From Streptococcus oralis (lineage in GTDB: Bacteria; Bacillota; Bacilli; Lactobacillales; Streptococcaceae): DNA of 64,000 nucleotides. The stretch lies in NCBI RefSeq assembly GCF_016028255.1, contig NZ_CP065707.1, forward strand, positions 1,689,001 through 1,753,000, written 5' to 3'. A program made the position numbers and the translations under genes. Below the pieces are notes generated by a model. The model made no database searches. It was not told the DNA's origin and saw only the letters and a list, made by a program, of their open reading frames with translations. Below are positions 8,811-17,776 of this stretch, one piece after another; position 1 is the first letter of the stretch; each line of letters starts with the position of its first letter.

Positions 8811-9716
8811 TTATTCCTTCTCACCCAAGATTCTAACTTCTCTCTCAAGGGTGACACCTGAGTGTTCCTTGACTTTTTCAATAACAGATTGGATCAAGTC
8901 CTCGTAGTCTTTCGCCGTTCCGTCAGCAACATTGATCATGAAACCAGCATGCTTTTCAGATACTTCAACACCACCGATACGATAGCCTTTCAAGCCAGCC
9001 TCTGAAATTAACTGTCCTGCAAAATGCCCCACTGGACGCTTAAAGACCGAACCACAAGATGGGTATTCTAGAGGTTGTTTGAGTTCACGTAGGTGCGTCA
9101 AGCGATCCATTTCCTGCTTGATGACCTGGTGATTTCCTGGAGCAAGAGCAAATTTAGCCGACAAGACAATGGCCCCAGAATCCTGAATAGCTGAATGGCG
9201 GTAACCAAAAGCCAAATCCTTGGCTGACAAGGTCTCGATTTCCCCTTCCTTGGTCAAAATTTGACAAGACTGCAAGATATGAGCAATCTCACCTCCGTAT
9301 GCACCTGCATTCATAAAGACAGCTCCACCGATGCTTCCTGGAATGCCGCAAGCAAACTCAAAACCAGTCAAACTATGACGAAGTGCAATACGTGTTGTCT
9401 CGATCAAATTAGCACCCGCTTCTGCCTCAATGGTATAACCATCAACTGAAACGTTATTAAGCTTATCACACAAGATGACAAAACCACGGACTCCACCTTC
9501 ACGAACGATGATATTGCTGGCATTTCCTAGCACCATCCAAGGAATATTCTCCTGATTGGCAAATTGGACGACACGCGCCATCTCATAGCGATTGCGTGGC
9601 AAAACTAGGTAATCCGCTCGACCTCCTACCTTGGTATAGGTATAGGTCTTCAAGGGTTCCTTGAAACGGATATCAATCCCTTCTAAGATTTCAAGCATTT
9701 TTTCTTTTACTGACAT
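8811..9716 (-). CDS. murB: UDP-N-acetylenolpyruvoylglucosamine reductase
   Basis: Second step of UDP-MurNAc synthesis: NADPH-dependent reduction of the enolpyruvyl group, using FAD, in the cytoplasm. The 301 residues show the FAD-binding [12 protein letters not shown], the [20 protein letters not shown] segment and the catalytic serine in [11 protein letters not shown] near residue 223. It is the first gene before potABCD, an arrangement also known in pneumococcus. It ends 158 bases before potA with no terminator I can see between. Confidence 0.97.
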   Translation of the reverse strand: MSVKEKMLEILEGIDIRFKEPLKTYTYTKVGGRADYLVLPRNRYEMARVVQFANQENIPWMVLGNASNIIVREGGVRGFVILCDKLNNVSVDGYTIEAEAGANLIETTRIALRHSLTGFEFACGIPGSIGGAVFMNAGAYGGEIAHILQSCQILTKEGEIETLSAKDLAFGYRHSAIQDSGAIVLSAKFALAPGNHQVIKQEMDRLTHLRELKQPLEYPSCGSVFKRPVGHFAGQLISEAGLKGYRIGGVEVSEKHAGFMINVADGTAKDYEDLIQSVIEKVKEHSGVTLEREVRILGEKE

Positions 9717-9805
9717 GTCACTCTTCCTTTTTCAAAATTCATTCCATTATACCATTTTTAGAGACATTTGACGACAGGAAAATTCTTGGTGTCAAAGCAT
9801 TGCGT

Positions 9806-9829
9806 AAAAAAAGAGGTTTCCCTCTTTTT
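9806..9829 (-). terminator. terminator at the end of the YhfC-like gene
   Basis: AAAAAGAGG and CCTCTTTTT pair around a 4-base loop, with T-rich sequence beyond on the minus strand. The stem overlaps the stop codon of the gene it ends and lies upstream of murB. Confidence 0.75.
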
Positions 9830-10580
9830 ATGATTTTTTCCAAAATGTAGATTTTGTAAGCCAGATAAAAGCTAGTACTTCTAAAAGAAGAATGACCTCC
9901 ACTAGAAGTGGATTTGCAATCCATCCTACTTGAGATAAGGCTGGAGCCAAGTCAAACAAGGCATGCAAACCATAGGCAGCAACGAGGTAGATCCATTTCT
10001 TTTGACGAACACTTTGATAGACCCAGATGGAAAGACCAATTTGTAGAACCAGAGCAAGCACACGTTCAACTCCTAATAAATAAACCTGCCATACCGATAG
10101 AGACTGAACCGTTTCGAGGGTAGACTTTGGAAGGAGATTGGCTACATCAGTATTTGAAGACTGGATGAGTGAAAAGAGGATCAAAAGACTAATCAAACTT
10201 CCTAACCCGAGATAGAGCAACTCCAAGCCCCCATGTCCCAAGCCATAAGCCAAAGCATCTCTATCTTCTAGACTTCTCTTTTTCTCCAACCATTTAAAAA
10301 AGACAAGGCGGGCTGTTTCCTCAAAGAGGGCCGCCATGGCGATTCCATAAAGGACATATAAGAAAGGCTGCTCCTGCATGAGCGGAATGGTTCCATCTTT
10401 TTGCGGATGGAGTATCAGAAGGTGAACAATCTTCTCTAACACTTGAGAAGAAACAAAAAATGCGATTGCCCCCAAGCCCATCACTGCAAGAGAGATCTTA
10501 AAGCGTTTTTTTGCGTACCAAGTCCCACCTACTAGGACTAAAACCAAAGCGATCATGGTAAGGATAATATGTAGTGTCAT
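9828..10580 (-). CDS. YhfC-family intramembrane protein (putative metalloprotease)
   Basis: A 250-residue polytopic membrane protein with about seven hydrophobic segments. The motifs FEETAR (near residue 87) and GHGGLE (near residue 114), each inside or next to a membrane helix, are those of the YhfC/PrsW-like family of presumed intramembrane metal-dependent peptidases. Substrate is unknown. It lies 9 bases after the budA stop, so it is probably co-transcribed with acetolactate decarboxylase. Confidence 0.75.
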   Translation of the reverse strand: MTLHIILTMIALVLVLVGGTWYAKKRFKISLAVMGLGAIAFFVSSQVLEKIVHLLILHPQKDGTIPLMQEQPFLYVLYGIAMAALFEETARLVFFKWLEKKRSLEDRDALAYGLGHGGLELLYLGLGSLISLLILFSLIQSSNTDVANLLPKSTLETVQSLSVWQVYLLGVERVLALVLQIGLSIWVYQSVRQKKWIYLVAAYGLHALFDLAPALSQVGWIANPLLVEVILLLEVLAFIWLTKSTFWKKS

Positions 10581-10589
10581 CTTTTTCTC

Positions 10590-11321
10590 CTATTCTGACT
10601 TATCAATGTCTTTCTTCATCTCGTCAACGTTAAATTTGGCAAATAAATACTGGCGATCTTGGACTGGAAAACGTTGGTCCAACTGGTCGACTGCCCCAAC
10701 CTCAATCATTCCTTCTTTGATAACAAAGTCCATCACATGCCCACCAAAGGTCAAATCATCTGAGATAAAATGCAAATGGTAGCCTGCAACACTCACCCCA
10801 TGGAAAATCTCCGGTGTCCAAAATCCAACAATGGTTCCCGATACATTTTCACGGCTATATTCAGGTTGGTGAGTCGCCACATCAGCAAATTTGGTATCAG
10901 GTGTGGATTTGGGAATCATCCGCACGTGCATTTGTGAAAATTCGCCATGAATCTTGATGGAGCGAAAGAGATTTTCCCCATCATAGTAGGACTCAATCCG
11001 CTTTTCCAATTCCTTGTCCGTCATCTCAAAGCGCTGGCGGAAAATCACTTCTGCCTGATGGGGAACCACTGCCGCATAAGGAATAAGGGCATCAGGTGCG
11101 ACTTCTACAATTTCAGGTTGTTCCCCTGAACCTTTGGCTTGGTAAGCCTTGCCATCAAGGACAATCAACTCCCCATCAATCGAATCAAGGGTTCCTAAAC
11201 CAAGGTCGCCATGTTCCAGCAATTCTCCTACTGTCATGGTTCCGCCATAGAGACCAGCCATAAGGGCACCTAGAGTATTGTATTGAAATAATTTTACCGG
11301 TTCCTGCACTTTTCTATCCAT
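10590..11321 (-). CDS. budA: alpha-acetolactate decarboxylase
   Basis: Cytoplasmic enzyme converting 2-acetolactate to acetoin and CO2, relieving pyruvate pressure and acidification. The 243 residues have family-typical length. The opening FQYNTLGALMAGLYGG and the metal-binding His cluster in GYHLHFISDDLTFGGHVMDF near residue 180 are clear. Called budA or alsD in different species. A candidate extended -10 promoter (TGGTATACT) lies near 11365-11374, next to the palindrome ATACTT-AAA-AAGTAT. A divergent MocR-type regulator begins 145 bases upstream. Confidence 0.93.
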   Translation of the reverse strand: MDRKVQEPVKLFQYNTLGALMAGLYGGTMTVGELLEHGDLGLGTLDSIDGELIVLDGKAYQAKGSGEQPEIVEVAPDALIPYAAVVPHQAEVIFRQRFEMTDKELEKRIESYYDGENLFRSIKIHGEFSQMHVRMIPKSTPDTKFADVATHQPEYSRENVSGTIVGFWTPEIFHGVSVAGYHLHFISDDLTFGGHVMDFVIKEGMIEVGAVDQLDQRFPVQDRQYLFAKFNVDEMKKDIDKSE

Positions 11322-11412
11322 TCTCTTTCTTATCTTCTTTTCAATGAATCATCATACTTTTTAAGTATACCACATTTGCTCCTAGATGTGAAAGGGAGAA
11401 ATGCTTTTCCCA

Positions 11413-11441
11413 TTGCCAAGTAGGCAAAAAAAAGGTACAAT
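11413..11441 (+). promoter_or_regulatory. promoter of the MocR-type regulator
   Basis: Plus strand TTGCCA (11413-11418), 17-bp spacer, TACAAT (11436-11441), followed by AAGGGAGG and the ATG at 11467. Confidence 0.75.
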
Positions 11442-11466
11442 GTAACAAAATCAAGGGAGGTCTGGA

Positions 11467-12738
11467 ATGAAGAAAGAAAGTAAATACCAAGCAGTCGTTT
11501 CCTTTCTAAAAAAGGGGATCGAATCAGGAAAATTTCCAACAGGTAGCCGGCTTCCCTCCATCCGTCAACTGAGCCAAGACTTCCACTGTAGCAAGGACAC
11601 TATCCAACGAGCCCTACTGGAATTACGCCATGAACAATACCTCTATGCCAAACCCCAAAGTGGCTACTATGTTCTAGAACAAGGACAGCACCAAGACTTG
11701 GAAATCGAAGTCACTGACGAACATGCTAGTGCCTATGACGACTTCCGACTCTGTATCAATGAAACCCTGATAGGCCGAGAAAACTACCTCTTCAACTACT
11801 ATGACAACCAAGAAGGCCTTGAGGTGCTGAGACAATCTGTCCATCAACTTCTTTTCGACCAAGCCCTCTACTGCAAACCCGATCAACTGGTTCTGACTTC
11901 TGGTACCCAGCAAGCTCTCTTTATCCTTTCTCAGATTGACTTTCCGAGCAAGGGAGCGGAGATTTTGGTCGAACAGCCGACCTATCACCGGATGAATCGT
12001 CTCTTGGTCGCTCAAGGATTAGCCTACCAGACCATTGAACGCCGTATTGATGGCATTGACCTTGAAAAACTGGAAGAACAGTTTAAATCTGGGAAAATCA
12101 AGTTTTTCTACACCATTCCTCGCTTCCACTATCCCCTAGGTCATTCCTATTCTGATCAGGAAAAAAGGGCTATTTTGGATCTAGCAAACCAGTATGGTGT
12201 TTATATCGTAGAGGATGATTATCTAGGTGACTTAGACTCTAAAAAGGGACAAACTTTCCACTATCTGGATACTGAGGATCGGGTCATTTATATCAAATCC
12301 TTCTCAACCAGCCTCTTTCCAGCCCTTCGTATTACCGCTCTCATTCTCCCAAATGCCCTAAAAGAGGCTTTTGTTTCCTACAAAAATATCCTGGACTATG
12401 ACAGCAATCTTATCATGCAAAAGGCACTCTCTCTTTACATCGACAGCCAGTTATTTGAAAAAAATCGACTAGCTCGATTGACCCTTCAAGAGAACTATCA
12501 AGCTCAGATTAAGGAGGTACTTGAAAAAAACACCTGTCCCTTGCCCCACTATTCTCTACACGATGGTCTTTTGCTTGATTTGAGAAACTATCCTAAAATT
12601 GCCAGTTTAAAGCATAGCTCACTCAAACTAGACTTTTTTGAGAAGGCTTATTTGAAAACCTGTCCATATCAATTTGCAAAAGTCACTCTCGAAAATCTAG
12701 AAGAGTTATTAGAATACATAAAAGCAGAATTGGATTAA
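11467..12738 (+). CDS. GntR/MocR-family transcriptional regulator with aminotransferase-like domain
   Basis: A 423-residue regulator. The N-terminal 70 residues form a GntR winged helix (GKFPTGSRLPSIRQLSQDFHCSKDTIQRALLEL). The rest is a fold-type I aminotransferase-like domain that should bind pyridoxal phosphate; the lysine in YIKSFSTSLFPALRI (near residue 279) is the likely Schiff-base residue. Family members sense PLP or amino-compound metabolites. A strong AAGGGAGG supports the start. It is divergent from budA, which makes budA a possible target, but this is only inferred from position. Confidence 0.93.
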   Translation: MKKESKYQAVVSFLKKGIESGKFPTGSRLPSIRQLSQDFHCSKDTIQRALLELRHEQYLYAKPQSGYYVLEQGQHQDLEIEVTDEHASAYDDFRLCINETLIGRENYLFNYYDNQEGLEVLRQSVHQLLFDQALYCKPDQLVLTSGTQQALFILSQIDFPSKGAEILVEQPTYHRMNRLLVAQGLAYQTIERRIDGIDLEKLEEQFKSGKIKFFYTIPRFHYPLGHSYSDQEKRAILDLANQYGVYIVEDDYLGDLDSKKGQTFHYLDTEDRVIYIKSFSTSLFPALRITALILPNALKEAFVSYKNILDYDSNLIMQKALSLYIDSQLFEKNRLARLTLQENYQAQIKEVLEKNTCPLPHYSLHDGLLLDLRNYPKIASLKHSSLKLDFFEKAYLKTCPYQFAKVTLENLEELLEYIKAELD

Positions 12739-12760
12739 AGTCCAACTCTGCTCTTTTCTT
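12724..12760. terminator. bidirectional terminator between MocR regulator and binding protein
   Basis: GCAGAATTGGA (12724-12734) and TCCAACTCTGC (12741-12751) pair with one mismatch and are followed by TCTTTTCTT on the plus strand. The two flanking genes converge on it. Confidence 0.8.
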
Positions 12761-13574
12761 ATTGTTCAACTTCTGTTAGTTTCGCTGCTTTTTCTAGATA
12801 GCTTTGATAGGTTCCGTCATCTTTTAGTTTTTGGATAACCTTATCGACTACTGCTTTCAAGTCTGATTGATTCTTCTTGATAGCAACAGCATTGGCTTCG
12901 CCATCTTTCATCGTCAAATTAACAGTTGCAACGGCAAGATCTGAGTTTTTACCTGCGTAGCTAAGAGCAACTGGTTCATCCATATGAACAGCATCCACTT
13001 TTCCAGCCTGCAATTCATTAACTGCTTCCCCCATATTGGTCAAGGATGTCAATTGGGCATTTGGCAATTGTTCCTTGACCATGGTTTCTGGAACAGTTCC
13101 CTTTTGAGCTGCAATATTGGCACTTGCGAGGCTTGAAAGATCCTTGTATTTGTCTAAATCGGCTTTTCTAACCAAGAAGCTCATTTTGTTTTCATAGTAA
13201 GGGATTGAAAAGTCAAAGACTTCCTTTCTCTCATCTGTAGCACTAATTCCTGCAATGGCCAAGTCAGCCTTTCCAGTTTGAAGACTGGTCAAGACATTGT
13301 CAAAACTCATGCTAGAGATTTCAAGTTTAACCCCAAGCTCATCTGCAATCGCTTGAGCCATATCAATATCTGCCCCAACCACTTGGTTTTTACCATCTAC
13401 CAAGGATTGGAATTCAAATGGTGCATAGTCTGGGCTGGTCGCAACGACTAGCTTGCCTTTTTGTTTGATAGCCTCCACAGCAGACTGAGAACTATCCGTA
13501 CTTGATTGGCAAGCTACCAAAACCATGCTGGCAAGCATGCTACATACAACTAACATCCATTTTTTAAATTTCAT
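12759..13574 (-). CDS. amino-acid ABC transporter substrate-binding lipoprotein (orphan)
   Basis: A 271-residue solute-binding protein of the polar-amino-acid family (SBP_bac_3). The signal peptide ends in the lipobox LVAC near residue 22, so the mature protein should be lipid-anchored outside the membrane. The family segment GKLVVATSPDYAPFEFQ and the GADIDMAQAIADELGV block are clear. No permease or ATPase gene adjoins it; it must borrow a transporter encoded elsewhere or act in sensing. It is a single-gene unit with a near-consensus promoter upstream and a terminator downstream. Confidence 0.93.
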   Translation of the reverse strand: MKFKKWMLVVCSMLASMVLVACQSSTDSSQSAVEAIKQKGKLVVATSPDYAPFEFQSLVDGKNQVVGADIDMAQAIADELGVKLEISSMSFDNVLTSLQTGKADLAIAGISATDERKEVFDFSIPYYENKMSFLVRKADLDKYKDLSSLASANIAAQKGTVPETMVKEQLPNAQLTSLTNMGEAVNELQAGKVDAVHMDEPVALSYAGKNSDLAVATVNLTMKDGEANAVAIKKNQSDLKAVVDKVIQKLKDDGTYQSYLEKAAKLTEVEQ

Positions 13575-13605
13575 AAATAAACGACCTTTCTGTTATTTCT
13601 GAATA

Positions 13606-13634
13606 ATTATAACCTATTTGAAAATACTTGTCAA
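13606..13634 (-). promoter_or_regulatory. strong promoter of the orphan binding protein
   Basis: Minus strand TTGACA (13629-13634), 17-bp spacer, TATAAT (13606-13611): both boxes match the sigma-A consensus exactly. Confidence 0.9.
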
Positions 13635-13686
13635 CATTTTCAGAATTTTCATTTCAAAAAAATTCCATTATTATTCAAAAAACAAA

Positions 13687-13708
13687 GACTAATCTGAGTC
13701 GATTAGCC
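13687..13708 (-). terminator. terminator after phoU
   Basis: GACTAATC and GATTAGCC pair with one mismatch around a 6-base loop; the minus strand continues with TTTGTTTTTTG. Confidence 0.75.
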
Positions 13709-13734
13709 TTTTTAGTGCATATTTAATCCATTTC

Positions 13735-14391
13735 TTAGAGTTCGACGATTTTACCTGTTTCAAAGTAAACAACCCATTCACAGATATTTTTTGCGTAGTC
13801 TCCGATACGTTCCAAGAAAGAAATGACCTGGAAGTAATCACGGCCTGTAACGATAGCTTCAGGATTTTTCCTAATTTCTTCTGTAGCCAAATCACGGATG
13901 CTATCAAAGTAATGGTTGATTTTTTCATCCATCGCTGCTACTTCGTAGGCTTGATCCACAGAACCGTTGAGATAGAGATCTAGAGCTGCTTCGACGAAGT
14001 TTTTCACATCGCGTCCCATCTTTTTGATTTCTTCTTCAACAGAAGGGATACGTTGCTCCCCCTTCATACGAATGGTCGCCTCAGCGATAGACACTGCATG
14101 ATCTCCCATGCGTTCCACGTCTGACACTGCCTTGAGAACGGTCAAGACGGTACGAAGGTCTTGCGAAACAGGTTGTTGGAGGGCGATCATTTCAAATGAT
14201 TTCTTTTCCAACTTCACTTCATATTCATTTACTTCTGCATCGTCTTCGATGACTTCTTTTGCCAAATCACGGTCATGCGTGACAAAGGCACGCACTGTAC
14301 GATTGATCTGCGAGAGCACTTCTTGTCCCATAGCATAGAACTGGTTGTGCAATTTCTCCAAATCTTCTTCAAATTGAGATCGTAACATCAT
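13735..14391 (-). CDS. phoU: phosphate transport regulator PhoU
   Basis: Cytoplasmic helical-bundle protein that damps PstB and phosphate-responsive kinase signalling when phosphate is plentiful. The 218 residues hold two three-helix repeats; the second has the acidic metal-binding pattern near MDEKINHYFDSI and the end FLERIGDYAKNICEWVVYFETG. Two adjacent ATG codons (14391 and 14388) follow AAGGAG; the second is slightly better spaced. It is the last gene of the pst operon, 8 bases after pstB. Confidence 0.95.
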   Translation of the reverse strand: MMLRSQFEEDLEKLHNQFYAMGQEVLSQINRTVRAFVTHDRDLAKEVIEDDAEVNEYEVKLEKKSFEMIALQQPVSQDLRTVLTVLKAVSDVERMGDHAVSIAEATIRMKGEQRIPSVEEEIKKMGRDVKNFVEAALDLYLNGSVDQAYEVAAMDEKINHYFDSIRDLATEEIRKNPEAIVTGRDYFQVISFLERIGDYAKNICEWVVYFETGKIVEL

Positions 14392-14399
14392 TCAACTCC

Positions 14400-15158
14400 T
14401 TATCCAAATTTTCCTGTAATATAATCTTCTGTTTCCTTGTTTTGAGGGGAAAGGAACATCTTCTTCGTATCATTAAACTCAATCAAATCTCCATCTAGGA
14501 AAAAGCCAGTCTTATCAGAGATACGAGAAGCCTGCTGCATGGAACGCGTTACCAAGAGCATGGTGTATTTGTCTTTTAGACCATACAAGGTTTCCTCAAT
14601 CTTTCCAGCCGAGATAGGATCCAAGGCCGAGGTTGGTTCATCTAAGAGGATAATTTTCGGGCTAGTTGCCAAAACACGGGCAACACAGACACGTTGCTGT
14701 TGACCTCCTGAAAGACCAATGGCTGAATCATGCAAACGGTCCTTGACCTCATCCCAGATAGAAGCACGTTGCAAGGCCTTTTCTACTGCTTCATCAAGGA
14801 CTTGTTTATCCTTGACTCCATTGATTCGCAGTCCGTAAACAACATTTTCGTAGATAGACATAGGGAAGGGATTGGGCTGTTGGAAAACCATGCCGATTTC
14901 CTTACGCAATTCAACTGTATCTGTGCGAGGACTATAGATATTGTGACCGTTGTAAATCACTGTTCCAGTTGTCGTCACCTCAGGGTTTAAATCTCCCATG
15001 CGGTTGATGGCCTTGAGAAGAGTTGACTTCCCTGAACCTGATGGACCAATGAGGGCGGTTATTTCCTTGGGTTGGAAAGAAAGAGAAACACTATTCAAGG
15101 CCTTCTTTTTATTGTAATAAACGGACAGGTCTTTAACCTGCAAAATCGGTTCTGTCAT
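14400..15158 (-). CDS. pstB: phosphate ABC transporter ATP-binding protein (downstream copy)
   Basis: ATPase driving phosphate uptake, 252 residues. Walker [11 protein letters not shown]-loop [16 protein letters not shown], signature [14 protein letters not shown] and Walker [13 protein letters not shown] are clear. The H-loop is unusual: the stretch reads [10 protein letters not shown], with Arg where the partner copy has His (IVTHSMQQA). That changes the switch histidine normally needed for hydrolysis, so this subunit may act as the weaker half of a PstB heterodimer. It is the second of two pstB genes, 12 bases after the first. Confidence 0.95.
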   Translation of the reverse strand: MTEPILQVKDLSVYYNKKKALNSVSLSFQPKEITALIGPSGSGKSTLLKAINRMGDLNPEVTTTGTVIYNGHNIYSPRTDTVELRKEIGMVFQQPNPFPMSIYENVVYGLRINGVKDKQVLDEAVEKALQRASIWDEVKDRLHDSAIGLSGGQQQRVCVARVLATSPKIILLDEPTSALDPISAGKIEETLYGLKDKYTMLLVTRSMQQASRISDKTGFFLDGDLIEFNDTKKMFLSPQNKETEDYITGKFG

Positions 15159-15170
15159 ACTGCTTCCTTT

Positions 15171-15974
15171 CTAACCAAAGTGTCCCGTTACATAGTCATT
15201 GGTAGACTGTAGCTTGGCATTTTGGAAAATGTTGGATGTCTTATCATACTCGATCAAATCGCCCAAGTAGAAAAATCCTGTGTAGTCACTCGCACGGGCG
15301 GCCTGTTGCATACTGTGGGTAACGATAATTATGGTAAAATCCTTCTTTAATTCCAGCATTGTTTCTTCCAGCTGGGCTGTCGCAATCGGATCCAAGGCTG
15401 AAGCAGGCTCATCCATCAAGAGGATATCTGGCTTGACAGAGATGGCACGAGCGATACAGAGACGTTGTTGCTGACCACCAGAAAGCATCAAGGCTGATTT
15501 GTGGAGGTCGTCTTTGACCTGATCCCAAAGGGCAGCCTGTCTTAGAGAGGTTTCTACAATTTCATCAAGTACTTTCTTATCCTTAACACCTGCACGTTCA
15601 TGAGCAAAAGTGATGTTGCGGTAAATAGACTTGGCAAATGGATTTGGACGTTGAAAGACCATTCCGATATGCTTACGCATCTCATAGACATTGATTTCTG
15701 GACGATTGACGTCAATTCCTTGGTAGAGGATTTGACCTGTGACCTTGGCAATGTCAATGGTATCATTCATCCGATTGAGACTACGGAGATAGGTAGATTT
15801 CCCAGATCCTGATGGACCAATCAAGGCCGTTATTTTATTTTTTTCAAATTGCATATCGATGCCCTTGATGGATTCATTTTTACCATAGTAAACATGTAAA
15901 TCCTTGGTTGAGAGGGCCACTTTTTCTTCAGGGAAGGTGATGATATGCTTTTCATCCCAGTTATATTTTGACAT
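15171..15974 (-). CDS. pstB: phosphate ABC transporter ATP-binding protein (upstream copy)
   Basis: ATPase of the phosphate importer, 267 residues with an N-terminal extension (YNWDEKHIITFPEEKVALST). Walker [11 protein letters not shown]-loop VFQRPNPFAKSIYRNI, signature [14 protein letters not shown], Walker B ILLMDEPASALDP and the switch histidine in IIIVTHSMQQA are all present. It precedes the second pstB, which lacks that histidine, so the pair could form an asymmetric ATPase dimer. It follows pstA by 10 bases. Confidence 0.96.
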   Translation of the reverse strand: MSKYNWDEKHIITFPEEKVALSTKDLHVYYGKNESIKGIDMQFEKNKITALIGPSGSGKSTYLRSLNRMNDTIDIAKVTGQILYQGIDVNRPEINVYEMRKHIGMVFQRPNPFAKSIYRNITFAHERAGVKDKKVLDEIVETSLRQAALWDQVKDDLHKSALMLSGGQQQRLCIARAISVKPDILLMDEPASALDPIATAQLEETMLELKKDFTIIIVTHSMQQAARASDYTGFFYLGDLIEYDKTSNIFQNAKLQSTNDYVTGHFG

Positions 15975-15984
15975 GGCTTCTCCT

Positions 15985-16869
15985 TTAGGCAGCGGTTAAT
16001 TTCTTGTGTAAATAGCTTCCGAGTTTGCGTGCCCCAAAGTTAAAAATCAAGATAAAGATTAGGAGCACAGCAGCAGAACCTGCTGATACGATAGTAGCAT
16101 CAGGAATGGTTCCCTCACTGTTGACCTTCCAAATGTGGACAGCCAAGGTTTCTGCTTGACGGAAAATTGAGATAGGACTGGTAACACTGAGGATATTCCA
16201 GTTAGACCAGTCAAGGGATGGAGCGGATTGTCCCGCTGTATAGATAAGAGCAGCGGCTTCACCAAAGATACGGCCAGATTCCAAGACAACACCCGTTACG
16301 ATACCTGGAAGGGCTTCTGGAATGACGACATGGACCACAGTCTCCCAACGAGAAATCCCAAGGGCTAAGCCAGCCTCACGTTGCGTATGGTGAACATGTT
16401 TTAAGCTATCCTCAACATTTCGAGTCATCTGAGGGAGGTTAAAGACCGTCAAGGCTAAGGCACCTGAAATAATTGAAAATCCATACTCAAACTGGACAAC
16501 AAAGATCAAGTAACCAAAGAGACCCACAACGACTGATGGTAGAGAAGACAAAATCTCAATACAGGTACGAATAAAATTGGTCACAGGCCCTTTTTTGGCA
16601 TACTCAGCAAGGAAAACGCCAGCTCCCATGGATAAAGGAACAGAAATGATCAAGGTAATGACCAAAAGGAAGAAGGAATTATAGAGCTGAATCCCGATAC
16701 CCCCACCTGCTTGATAAGAGGAGGATTTCCCAGTCAAGAAGGACCAAGAGATGTGCGGTAACCCTCTCACCAAGATATAGAGAATCAAGGACGCCAAAAT
16801 GGCCACGATGATACCCGCGATGGTATAGAGGACAGCTGTTGCAAGTTTATCTAATTTCTTAGCGTGCAT
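15985..16869 (-). CDS. pstA: phosphate ABC transporter permease PstA
   Basis: Inner-membrane half of the phosphate channel, 294 residues with six hydrophobic segments and the ATPase-contact loop REAGLALGISRWETVVHVVIPEALPG. It overlaps the end of pstC by 11 bases, so the two permeases are translationally coupled. Confidence 0.95.
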   Translation of the reverse strand: MHAKKLDKLATAVLYTIAGIIVAILASLILYILVRGLPHISWSFLTGKSSSYQAGGGIGIQLYNSFFLLVITLIISVPLSMGAGVFLAEYAKKGPVTNFIRTCIEILSSLPSVVVGLFGYLIFVVQFEYGFSIISGALALTVFNLPQMTRNVEDSLKHVHHTQREAGLALGISRWETVVHVVIPEALPGIVTGVVLESGRIFGEAAALIYTAGQSAPSLDWSNWNILSVTSPISIFRQAETLAVHIWKVNSEGTIPDATIVSAGSAAVLLIFILIFNFGARKLGSYLHKKLTAA

Positions 16870-17776
16870 AGTTTTTCTTTCCTCTTTCTTTCGTAATCAA
16901 TTTAATCACACTGTTAAAGGCCAAACTCATCAAGAGCAAGACTAAGGCCAGCGACCAGAGAACGTTATTATCAACCGTTCCCATGACGGTATTCCCAATT
17001 CCCATAGTCAAAACAGAAGTCAAAGTCGCAGCTGGTGTTGTTAGTGAGGTTGGGATAACTGCTGAGTTTCCGACAACCATCTGAATAGCAAGGGCTTCAC
17101 CAAAAGCACGCGCCATCCCAAAGACCACTGCAGTGAAAATACCTGAACGTGCTGCTTTCAAGGTCACACGCCAGATGGTTTGCCAACGAGTGGCTCCCAT
17201 AGCTAAACTAGCTTCACGGTAATGACGAGGAACAGCACGCAAGCTGTCTGTTGTCATAAAGGTTACAGTTGGTAGGATCATGACAAAGAGAACGAAAATA
17301 CCTGACAAAATCCCAAAACCAGTTCCACCAAAGATGCTACGAACAAAAGGCACTACAACTTGCAAACCGATAAACCCATAGACGACTGAAGGAATACCGA
17401 CGAGAAGTTCAATGGCTGGTTGCAAAATCTTAGCACCTTTGGGTGATACTTCTGTCATAAAGACTGCCGCACCAATGGCAAAGGGAGTTGCAATCAAGGC
17501 TGACAAAATCGTCACAATAAAGGAACCCAAAATCATCGGAAGGGCACCAAATTGTTTCCCTGAAGGATTCCAAGTTTGTCCAAAGAGGAAATCAAAGATG
17601 TTCACCCCATTGACAAAGAAGGTCGATAAGCCTTTCTGAGCTACAAAAATCAAAATCATCGCCACAATGATGACAATCAAAGAAAGGCAAGTGAAGGTCA
17701 AACCTTTACCAAACTTCTCAAGGCGAGAGTTCTTTGAAGGAGAGAGTAATTTTTTAGATAATTCTTCTTGATTCAT
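16859..17776 (-). CDS. pstC: phosphate ABC transporter permease PstC
   Basis: Inner-membrane half of the phosphate channel, 305 residues, six main membrane segments and the loop REASLAMGATRWQTIWRVTLKAARSG. The final base of its start codon complement is shared with the pstS stop, giving a 1-base overlap and tight coupling with the binding-protein gene. Confidence 0.95.
   Translation of the reverse strand: MNQEELSKKLLSPSKNSRLEKFGKGLTFTCLSLIVIIVAMILIFVAQKGLSTFFVNGVNIFDFLFGQTWNPSGKQFGALPMILGSFIVTILSALIATPFAIGAAVFMTEVSPKGAKILQPAIELLVGIPSVVYGFIGLQVVVPFVRSIFGGTGFGILSGIFVLFVMILPTVTFMTTDSLRAVPRHYREASLAMGATRWQTIWRVTLKAARSGIFTAVVFGMARAFGEALAIQMVVGNSAVIPTSLTTPAATLTSVLTMGIGNTVMGTVDNNVLWSLALVLLLMSLAFNSVIKLITKERGKKNYAR

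Noticed and set aside
9739-9924. 61-codon frame at the end of the YhfC-like gene
   Set aside because: Same strand but shifted frame, overlaps a real gene and a terminator; no Shine-Dalgarno.
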